Below, in pieces: positions 14,702-19,943 of a DNA stretch of 19,943 bases. The position numbers and the translations under genes are program-made. The stretch is from the NCBI GenBank assembly GCA_946480575.1, contig CAMLKF010000031.1, positions 1 through 19,943 of the forward strand, read 5' to 3'. The notes beneath the pieces were generated by a model. The model did not search any database, was not told the origin of the DNA, and saw only the letters and a program-made list of their open reading frames with translations. The stretch is from an uncultured Nitrososphaera sp. Its GTDB lineage: Archaea; Thermoproteota; Nitrososphaeria; Nitrososphaerales; Nitrososphaeraceae. Each line of letters begins with the position of its first letter. Position 1 is the stretch's first letter.

Positions 14702-14820
14702 AGCCCGGTCGTCTAGTGGCCAATCTCCAAGGTTGAGGGCTAGGGATTCCAGGCTCTGGATCTTACTAGAAAGGAAAGAAAAGAAACCTGGAGACAGCAG
14801 TTCGAATCTGCTCCGGGCTA
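14702..14820 (+). tRNA. tRNA-Gln (anticodon CUG) with two apparent introns
   Basis: Acceptor AGCCCGG (14702-14708) pairs with CCGGGCT (14813-14819); A73 is at 14820 and CCA is encoded at 14821-14823. The T-arm AGCAG-TTCGAAT-CTGCT is perfect. Anticodon stem CCAGG (14749-14753) pairs with CCTGG (14787-14791), and T33 at 14755 sets the anticodon CTG at 14756-14758. The gene is 119 nt, 46 more than a usual tRNA. A canonical intron after position 37 (about 14760-14785) forms a bulge-helix-bulge: bulge GGA, intron stem TCTT/AAGA, bulge AAA. A second insert in the D-loop (about 14724-14743) forms helix GGCC/GGCT flanked by bulges AAT and AGG. Removing both gives 73 nt and a normal D-arm (GTCT, 9-nt loop, GGAT). 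A1-U72 fits Gln. A possible TATA element (AAATATCGG) lies near 14670-14679. Confidence 0.88.
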
Positions 14821-14835
14821 CCATTTTCTTTTCTT

Positions 14836-16404
14836 CTATACCTTCGGGCCCGCATCTATTATCTCTTTCTGCACGCTGCCAAACTTTTCAAAGTTCTTGA
14901 CAAAGAGCGCCGCCAGCCTCTTTGCAGCCGCGTCGTACCTGTCCTTGTCTGACCAAGTGTTTCTCGGGTCAAGAACATCGTCTGGCACGCCAGGGCACGA
15001 CGTTGGCATGTCAAGGTTGAATATGTCATGGTGCTTTACTGGAACCTTGTTTATTTCGCCGTTGAGCGCCGCCGTGACCATCGCCCTTGTGTAGATGAGG
15101 TTCATACGCTTGCCGACTCCATACGGGCCGCCAGTCCAACCGGTGTTGATAAGATACACTCTTGTACCGTGCTCGGTTATCTTTTTTCCAAGCATCTTGG
15201 CGTACTGGAAAGCGTGCAGAGGCATGAAAGGCGCGCCAAAGCAGTGCGAGAATGTCTCTTTTGGCTCCGTGATGCCGCGCTCGGTGCCTGCCAGCTTGCT
15301 CGTGTAGCCGGACATGAAATGGTACATTGCGCCTTCCTTTGTCAGCTTGGCTATTGGAGGCATAACTCCAAACGCGTCTGCTGTCAGAAATACGATGACC
15401 TGTGGGTGGCCGGCGACGCTTGGGATTACTGCGTTGTCAATGTAGTCAAGCGGGTAAGCGACGCGCGTGTTTTCAGTCAGGCTGCCGTCGTCAAAGTCCG
15501 GCTCTCTGCTGCCGTCACCCCTCATGACTACGTTTTCCATCACCGACCCAAAACGTATAGCGTTCCAGATTTGCGGCTCTTCTTCCTTTTTCAGATTGAT
15601 ACACTTGGCGTAGCATCCGCCTTCAAAGTTGAAAATTCCATTGTCCGACCAGCCGTGCTCGTCGTCTCCAACCAGCCGGCGTTCCGGGTCTGCAGAAAGT
15701 GTAGTCTTGCCGGTGCCTGACAGCCCAAAGAACAGGGCGGTGTCGCCATCTGCGCCCACGTTGGCAGAGCAGTGCATCGGGAAAACGCCCTTCCTTGGCA
15801 GGATGTAGTTCATGATGGAGAATATAGCCTTCTTTATTTCGCCGGCGTACGAAGTCGATCCGATCAGCACGATTTTTTTCTTAAAGTTGATGATGATGAA
15901 GGTTTGACTGCGTGTGCCCTCTTCTTCCGGAATTGTCGCAAAGTCGTCGCACGAAAGCAGCGTGAACTCAGGCTCGTAGTTCTTGAGCTCCTCCTGCGAC
16001 GGCCTGATGAACAGTTGGCGCGCAAAAAGGTTGTGCCACGCCCTGTTGTTTATGGTTCTGATTGGCAGCCTGTTTTCCGGGTCGGCCCCGACAAAGCCGT
16101 CAAAAATAAAGAACTCCTTGTCCTCGACGTGCTTTTTCATTCTCCGGAATATCCTGTCAAAGTTCTCTTCGGAGATAGGGTGGTTGAGCTTGCCCCAGTC
16201 AACTGTGTCATGAGTGACCTCGTCGTCGACTATGTACTTGTCGTCCGGCGACCTGCCGGTGAACTTGCCTGTCTTGACAGAGAGTGCGCCAGTTGACGAA
16301 AGGACGCCTTCCTTTCTGCTGATTATGTGCTCGACCAGTGACGGAACCGACAGATTGTGATGAACCCTGCCAATCTCGATCTCCATCTCTGCGAACTGTA
16401 CCAT
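14836..16404 (-). CDS. pckA: ATP-dependent phosphoenolpyruvate carboxykinase
   Basis: A 522-residue enzyme that converts oxaloacetate and ATP to phosphoenolpyruvate, ADP and CO2, the entry to gluconeogenesis from the carbon-fixation or citrate-cycle pool. The kinase-1a P-loop [14 protein letters not shown] is at about 227-240, followed by GDDEHGW with metal-binding Asp. GRSPDDKY near 50-57 binds oxaloacetate; [14 protein letters not shown] holds the catalytic lysine; and [13 protein letters not shown] and [14 protein letters not shown] are family hallmarks. Length and motifs match the ATP-type enzyme, not the GTP type. The ATG at 16404 ([12 protein letters not shown]) was chosen because the open frame upstream has no family similarity. 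The stop lies 12 bp after the tRNA CCA end, so the two genes converge with only a T-rich spacer between them. Confidence 0.95.
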   Translation of the reverse strand: MVQFAEMEIEIGRVHHNLSVPSLVEHIISRKEGVLSSTGALSVKTGKFTGRSPDDKYIVDDEVTHDTVDWGKLNHPISEENFDRIFRRMKKHVEDKEFFIFDGFVGADPENRLPIRTINNRAWHNLFARQLFIRPSQEELKNYEPEFTLLSCDDFATIPEEEGTRSQTFIIINFKKKIVLIGSTSYAGEIKKAIFSIMNYILPRKGVFPMHCSANVGADGDTALFFGLSGTGKTTLSADPERRLVGDDEHGWSDNGIFNFEGGCYAKCINLKKEEEPQIWNAIRFGSVMENVVMRGDGSREPDFDDGSLTENTRVAYPLDYIDNAVIPSVAGHPQVIVFLTADAFGVMPPIAKLTKEGAMYHFMSGYTSKLAGTERGITEPKETFSHCFGAPFMPLHAFQYAKMLGKKITEHGTRVYLINTGWTGGPYGVGKRMNLIYTRAMVTAALNGEINKVPVKHHDIFNLDMPTSCPGVPDDVLDPRNTWSDKDRYDAAAKRLAALFVKNFEKFGSVQKEIIDAGPKV

Positions 16405-16548
16405 GGACTTTGTAGTTATAATCTTTGGGTTGTCTCTCCTACAAGCATTTGTAACTCTACAAGCAGTGACAGTGCGGTGCAGATTTAATGGATCGACTAC
16501 AATAATCATAGAAGTAAAACTTCTTCTACTTCTATCCACGCACGTAGC

Positions 16549-16662
16549 CTATGCAGATCTTACTCGAACGGATCTTTTCTTGCCAGCTGCAGCTGGCGCG
16601 CTGTAATGGGTTTTGAGCGTTGAGATAAAGCGGTTGATTTCATCAGGCGTCAAAAGAACCAT
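16549..16662 (-). CDS. Possible 37-residue protein in the spacer after PEP carboxykinase
   Basis: A minus-strand frame from ATG 16662 reads MVLLTPDEINRFISTLKTHY, an Ala-Pro hinge and a very basic tail (GKKRSVRVRSA), then TAG. TATAAAGC (minus strand, 16681-16688) lies 19-26 bp upstream, the spacing of a leaderless transcript. The amphipathic helix plus basic tail would suit a nucleic-acid-bound microprotein. No homologue is known to me. It reads towards the PEP carboxykinase promoter region. Confidence 0.42.
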   Translation of the reverse strand: MVLLTPDEINRFISTLKTHYSAPAAAGKKRSVRVRSA

Positions 16663-16680
16663 GTCTACATCTAGAGACAA

Positions 16681-16688
16681 GCTTTATA
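16681..16688 (-). promoter_or_regulatory. TATA box of the candidate 37-residue gene
   Basis: TATAAAGC on the minus strand, 19-26 bp from the ATG at 16662. Confidence 0.4.
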
Positions 16689-16796
16689 CGAGTAAAAGCT
16701 GGTAGCTTAAAAAGATTTTTCTACTGTTCACGCTCCATTTTCGCGTTCTTCTGCAGACTTTTGTCTTTAGCTAGCAAAATCGTGGGTGGGGCGCAG

Positions 16797-17078
16797 CTAT
16801 TGCTGCTTTAGCGCCTGCCGGATCTCGCCGGCTTTTTTCGCAAGGATGTCAAGGAACTCTGCAAACTCGGCTTCTGTCGCGTTTCTCTTGAGCGCCCGGC
16901 GTGTCTGGTAGTGGAACGAGTTGTAGATGCGCCCGATTGCTATGCCAAAGGCAAAGTCGTCACGATTATCGACAGGGATGCGGCCAAGGTTCTCTTGGAT
17001 TTTTTTGATTTCGCCTGTGTTTGACACGGTTTCGTCTATCTTTCCAAGTACCGCCTTCTTTACCCGCGCATCTATCAT
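16797..17078 (-). CDS. Small helical protein of unknown function
   Basis: A 93-residue soluble protein, almost entirely helical, from ATG 17078. Segments are VKKAVLGKIDETVSNTGEI, a DDFAFGIAIGRIYNSFHYQT middle and a C-terminal EFAEFLDILAKKAGEIRQAL helix. The FGIAIGRIYNSFHYQTRR segment, with a small-residue core and exposed aromatic and basic side chains, is the most distinctive part. It has no signal peptide, no cysteine and no catalytic motif. It resembles short conserved proteins of Nitrososphaeria but I can name no family. Downstream is the candidate microprotein at 16549; the same strand, about 130 bp apart, makes co-transcription possible but the latter has its own TATA box. Confidence 0.7.
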   Translation of the reverse strand: MIDARVKKAVLGKIDETVSNTGEIKKIQENLGRIPVDNRDDFAFGIAIGRIYNSFHYQTRRALKRNATEAEFAEFLDILAKKAGEIRQALKQQ

Positions 17079-17098
17079 CTGCAGCAGGTCTCTGTCGG

Positions 17099-17389
17099 CT
17101 AATGCAGTATTAAAACAGTGTGTGCGATTATCGTAGGGATTATTCCCAAATAGGACTTTAAGATGTGTGTGTAAGAATGAAGGTGTAGCAGTTTCAAATG
17201 TGACGGTTCATTAATGAACCACTGCATCTCCATTTTTCGCTCCATCGAGTCTATTCTATGAAGGTTTTTCTCTAGAATCTCTCTGATCCTACTCCACCAG
17301 AAACCTTTTAGCTCCCCATTATATTCAAAAAGACTAGCAAAGAATCCTGTTTTTGAAGCGATATCATTGCTAGTCCCGACGGGCCCGCT
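17099..17389 (-). pseudogene. Open frame without a start, possible gene remnant
   Basis: On the minus strand 96 codons are open from 17389 (directly after two TAG stops) to the TAG at 17099-17101. The translation is protein-like (TSNDIASKTGFFASLFEYNG, GFWWSRIREILEKNLHRID) with a helical stretch SMERKMEMQWF, but there is no usable start codon in the first two thirds. It may be the C-terminal part of a lost gene. The frame contains a perfect 16-bp palindrome. No family was recognised. Together with the AT-rich sequence up to 17494, it fills the gap after the small helical gene. Confidence 0.35.
17205..17220. repeat. Perfect 16-bp palindrome
   Basis: GGTTCATTAATGAACC reads the same on both strands. 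It could be an operator for a dimeric regulator or chance within the remnant frame. Confidence 0.5.
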
Positions 17390-17494
17390 CTACTATCAGT
17401 TCTTTTAAAAGGGTTCTACCCACATGTTACACAGACAGGCTAGCTTTAAATTTTTAGCTAGACAATTGGTGGCAGGCTTCTACCTTGCATATGT

Positions 17495-17575
17495 ATGTCT
17501 GATTATCAAATAATATCCGTTGAATGTGCAGAGCCAAAGAAGGAAGAAGAAGAACCAAGAGGGGCAGACATTTGA
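17495..17575 (+). CDS. Possible 26-residue acidic protein
   Basis: A frame from ATG 17495 reads MSDYQIISVECAEPK, an EEEE run and a short end, then TGA. The Ser-Asp start and codon choice look natural. A palindromic TAGCT stem (17440-17445 with 17456-17461) lies upstream. There is no clear promoter or ribosome binding site. It converges with the glycosylase gene, 9 bp apart. Confidence 0.3.
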   Translation: MSDYQIISVECAEPKKEEEEPRGADI

Positions 17576-17584
17576 TCATCACAG

Positions 17585-17917
17585 CTATACACTTATGCAT
17601 TTACATCGCTTATTTCGCAAGATCATTTGTTGCCTCATTGGCTGGTCAACAAAAACCAATTGCATATTGGAGCCTGTAGCTAGTTCCTTTTTCAGAGTGC
17701 TTTTGTGATTAAAGCCGCGTTTGATCATCTCTTCTACCACTGCTTCATGTCTGTTATAAAGTGCCAATAACTTGCCTTTCCAACGTAAAGTCTCAGGGTG
17801 ATGTGAATATCCCTTCTTATTTTTTGTCAGGATAGTCCAAATTGCATGGATTTCCCTATGCTCTCCCAACAAATGGCTATTACATAATAGCTTAGTCTCA
17901 ATGTCCCACACACGCAT
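17585..17917 (-). CDS. Pyrimidine-dimer DNA glycosylase, T4 DenV-type
   Basis: A 110-residue protein from ATG 17917. The start MRVWDIETKLLCNSHLLGEH, followed by REIHAIWTIL, KNKKGYSHHPETLRWKGK, LLALYNRHEAVVEEMIKRGF and NHKS, follows T4 endonuclease V (DenV): LxxxHLxxEYREL, a short basic loop, a helix ending in H/R-E, and KRGFNxK. The glutamate in GEHRE matches the catalytic E23 of DenV, and a basic surface (KNKKGY) would face the DNA. In this family the enzyme removes one base of a UV-induced cyclobutane dimer and nicks the strand. An N-terminal extension of 10 residues is open to 17947 but MRVWDI is the common family start. It lies in AT-rich DNA, which may indicate transfer. Confidence 0.82.
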   Translation of the reverse strand: MRVWDIETKLLCNSHLLGEHREIHAIWTILTKNKKGYSHHPETLRWKGKLLALYNRHEAVVEEMIKRGFNHKSTLKKELATGSNMQLVFVDQPMRQQMILRNKRCKCISV

Positions 17918-18201
17918 TGCTTTGACATTACATACTTGGTAAATCAAACAGATAACTATATGGATTCATTTGCTCTGGAATAAGTCAAAATCAGACGGGT
18001 CGATTGATTCTGCAACTTTTTCATCTCATAAGCATTTAATCGCTTAAGACAACAGTTAGTCTTTATCAATTACAAATAGTCGAATTGCTTTCATACTGCT
18101 GTATACTACTCCAGTACGTAATCCAAGGATGAGTGTTGTAGTGCTAGGAATAGCCTTCTTTTATCGCTCTTTTAGAGCATTTCATCTTCTCCTCATCTCT
18201 C

Positions 18202-18534
18202 CTAAGCCTTTTCTACCAAGCCTGCAGCCTTCTCAACCTCATAGGCATTATTGTAAGTTACCTCGTCTCCTAGATTGTTCCAGACCGCTTCAAAAATGTC
18301 ATTTATTCGATTTCCCATAGCAGGTGATTTTCTATTTATGTGATTCTTGATATCCTCCTTGGTGGCAGGAAATTTTAGGTCTTCAAGCAGGTTAGCCATT
18401 TTTGCTGCCTTGTCTCTATCAACAGCTTTGTTGGTTGAAGGTTCTCCCGTGATATCACCTGCTCTGCTGCTTATAGTATCTACATCTGAATTGCTAGGAT
18501 CCGTATAATTTCTATCATCAGATACATAAGACAT
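18202..18534 (-). CDS. DUF2795-like protein
   Basis: A 110-residue protein with a disordered, Ser/Asp/Thr-rich N-terminal half (about 40 residues). The conserved C-terminal domain is LLEDLKFPATKEDIKNHINR, followed by AVWNNLGDEVTYNNAYEVEK and AAGLV. The FPATKEDIKNH segment resembles DUF2795, a short helical domain often found in stress-linked genes of bacteria and archaea; its function is unknown. A purine-rich GAGGAGGG lies about 20 bp upstream. Genes 18202, 18594 and 18998 are on one strand with gaps of about 50-60 bp and look like a loose operon of small stress-type proteins in AT-rich DNA. Confidence 0.75.
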   Translation of the reverse strand: MSYVSDDRNYTDPSNSDVDTISSRAGDITGEPSTNKAVDRDKAAKMANLLEDLKFPATKEDIKNHINRKSPAMGNRINDIFEAVWNNLGDEVTYNNAYEVEKAAGLVEKA

Positions 18535-18593
18535 TGTAGAGTAGTCTAACCCTCCTCATAAAATAAAAAGGTGACAATGTGTAGGACAACTGG

Positions 18594-18947
18594 CTATTTG
18601 CCCTGCCATATCCCAAACGTATTTTTCTGTGGGTCTTCCATTACTGCATAGTATCCTAGACTGATTTCTTGTTTGTTTTTTACTACTTTTGCTCCGAGCT
18701 GCTCCGCTTTATTGATATATTCATCTATTGATTCAACTGCAACAAACATGGTTGGCATTTGCTCAGGATTCTCTCTTGGTGCTAGTCCTCCACTAATTCC
18801 TGCGTTCTTTATCATCCAATAGTTCCCTGTCTCTCCTTTTTCGAACTGCCAGCCAAATAGCGAAGAATAAAAGCTCTTTAGATCATCCGTTCTGTCAGCT
18901 GGAATTTCAAAGTGTCCTACTTGATGTGCTGCTGATGCTGATGCCAT
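18594..18947 (-). CDS. VOC (glyoxalase/bleomycin resistance) family protein
   Basis: A 117-residue protein with the beta-alpha-beta-beta-beta pattern of the vicinal oxygen chelate fold. The first module is GHFEIPADRTDDLKSFYSSL, FGWQFEKGETGNYWMI and GGLAPRE; the second is FVAVESIDEYINKAEQLGAK, SLGYYAVMEDPQKNTFGIWQ. Candidate metal residues are H12 in VGHFE and the late Glu in VMEDPQ. The substrate cannot be told; members include glyoxalase I, dioxygenases and antibiotic-binding proteins, and this short stand-alone type is usually uncharacterised. A GAGAGGG purine stretch is close upstream of the ATG. It is the middle of three same-strand genes. Confidence 0.86.
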   Translation of the reverse strand: MASASAAHQVGHFEIPADRTDDLKSFYSSLFGWQFEKGETGNYWMIKNAGISGGLAPRENPEQMPTMFVAVESIDEYINKAEQLGAKVVKNKQEISLGYYAVMEDPQKNTFGIWQGK

Positions 18948-18997
18948 AAGCTAAGCCCTCTCTATATCTCTCCTCTATTGTATCAAGTTCTATGCCT

Positions 18998-19453
18998 TTA
19001 TCGTGACTCTAGCTTCTGTTTGACTGTCTGGGCCGACTGCTGTAACCCTTGCCTTATTTTGTCATCAGCCTGGCTTCCTGTTAGAAAGTTTCCAGCTTTC
19101 CCAGCTGTTCCAAGTTCATAGTCTATTGTATGCCTTACATGCGTTCGGTTGTTGTCGCCTTGAAATTCTTGTATGCTCTCCCATCTCTTAAATGGGCCAT
19201 CTGTTTGTCTTGTTACTAGCCTTCTGTTCTGTTCCTTCTCTACTACCTCAAGACGCATTTCTCCTTGGCGACCCATATACTCACCTTTGACTTTCATCTC
19301 AGAACCTGGCTCATTCTTCGCAGATGTTGTGGCCTCAGACTCTTTTACTACATCTCTTGGCCAAGCCTCTTTGATGTTGTCTGGATTCGTATAATATTCA
19401 TAAACCCTCTCTACTGGAGCATTTATGTCTGTCTCATATTCTACTCGTGTCAT
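18998..19453 (-). CDS. SRPBCC (START/cyclase-dehydrase-like) family protein
   Basis: A 151-residue protein with the usual start VEYETDINAPVERVYEYYTN, PDNIKEAWPRDVV, a strand block (MKVKGEYMGRQGEMRLEVVE, RRLVTRQTDG, WESIQEFQGDNNRTHVRHTI) and a C-terminal helix (ADDKIRQGLQQSAQTVKQKL). This is the order of the SRPBCC helix-grip fold, which forms a cavity for a hydrophobic ligand. It is predicted to be cytosolic. Members include polyketide cyclases, coenzyme Q binding proteins and stress proteins; the ligand here is unknown. It is the first gene of the same-strand group with the VOC and DUF2795-like genes. Confidence 0.85.
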   Translation of the reverse strand: MTRVEYETDINAPVERVYEYYTNPDNIKEAWPRDVVKESEATTSAKNEPGSEMKVKGEYMGRQGEMRLEVVEKEQNRRLVTRQTDGPFKRWESIQEFQGDNNRTHVRHTIDYELGTAGKAGNFLTGSQADDKIRQGLQQSAQTVKQKLESR

Positions 19454-19943
19454 GGAGACTGCAGCACAGAATTCTATTTAGTCCATTGCCAACTTTTGTA
19501 TCTACATGATAAATAGAAAAGTAACGAGTATCTCAATGTTTTAACATCTGTATCAAATTATCTCTACAGATAAAGATTACCAAGACTGCAATTCGTTAAT
19601 GTATCGTAAGGGAGTATTCAGATATACATGAACATGTGTGTTCCCATGCAGTATTATGATATAGTATTTGGGGCTGGGCTAACAGTATATACCCTGCAAA
19701 AATACCCAGGTGATATAAGGGCTTTGCTAATATAGGTTAAGACCAATTTTTAACGGCTTGGCCTATGAAGCGCGACGAGGAAGAAGTATGGCATTTGGTA
19801 ATGAAGAACAGCAAAAAAAGAAGAAGAAAAGTAGTGGAGGGAAGTCTTCTTTTTTCGTGTCCTAGACTAATTACTAGGATGATGATGACGTTCCCTATTT
19901 ACTACTAGTTGCTTGCTTGCTTAAGAGCAGTCTACTGCGCTCT
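19454..19943. other. 490-bp AT-rich right end with two tiny candidate frames
   Basis: No firm gene. A TATA-like CTAATATAGG at about 19727-19736 precedes two overlapping plus-strand frames. One begins at ATG 19765 (KRDEEEVWHL). The other, from ATG 19788 to the TAG at 19865, has 25 residues and reads MAFGNEEQQKKKKKSSGG. Both are rich in Lys and could be real microproteins or chance. The rest shows AT-rich sequence and nothing recognised. Confidence 0.35.

Noticed and set aside
15028..15720. A 230-codon plus-strand frame inside the PEP carboxykinase gene (also 15772-16296).
   Set aside because: Both lie fully antisense to a clearly real enzyme with complete motifs; their length comes from codon bias of the true gene.
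1..19943. CRISPR array, insertion sequence or replication origin.
   Set aside because: No regularly spaced repeats, transposase motifs, terminal inverted repeats or origin-like repeat clusters were seen.

Overview
The window looks like the chromosome of an ammonia-oxidising archaeon of the Nitrososphaera group (Nitrososphaeria, formerly Thaumarchaeota). The evidence is a eukaryote-like HMG-CoA synthase for archaeal lipids, an ATP-dependent PEP carboxykinase, a split tRNA gene with bulge-helix-bulge introns, TATA boxes 25-35 bp upstream of start codons (leaderless or near-leaderless transcripts), a PEF-type C-terminal sorting tail, and many small proteins without obvious homologues outside this group. 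This assignment is inferred from gene content; no search was run.

Layout. 1-5.05 kb is AT-richer and partly decayed: a broken gene at the left edge, a secreted protein, a Spy/CpxP-like gene with a one-base frameshift, an HxlR-type regulator, a persulfide-dioxygenase-like metallo-hydrolase divergent from a DUF2024 protein, and a DUF6438 gene destroyed by several frameshifts. 5.1-8.5 kb is intact housekeeping: threonine dehydratase, HMG-CoA synthase and a small roadblock-like protein. 8.5-12.9 kb encodes cell-surface proteins (a PEF-tailed protein with a translationally coupled partner, a divergent Cna-B-like anchored protein, a small membrane protein) and an Fe/Mn superoxide dismutase. 13.3-17.1 kb holds a 43-residue zinc finger, a YkgJ-type cysteine-cluster protein divergent from a small basic protein, a tRNA-Gln with two apparent introns, PEP carboxykinase, and small helical proteins. 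17.1-19.9 kb is again AT-rich accessory DNA: a remnant frame, a DenV-type pyrimidine-dimer glycosylase, a DUF2795-like protein, a VOC protein and an SRPBCC protein.

Functionally, the core genes serve isoleucine synthesis, the mevalonate pathway and gluconeogenesis. The accessory genes point to stress handling (superoxide, persulfide/sulfide, UV damage, envelope stress) and to the cell surface. The frameshifts lie only in accessory genes while the long core genes are intact, which suggests real gene decay more than poor sequence. I see no CRISPR array, no complete insertion sequence and no origin. The strongest unusual signal is the tRNA-Gln(CUG) at 14702-14820: removing a 20-nt D-loop intron and a 26-nt anticodon-loop intron leaves exactly 73 nt.
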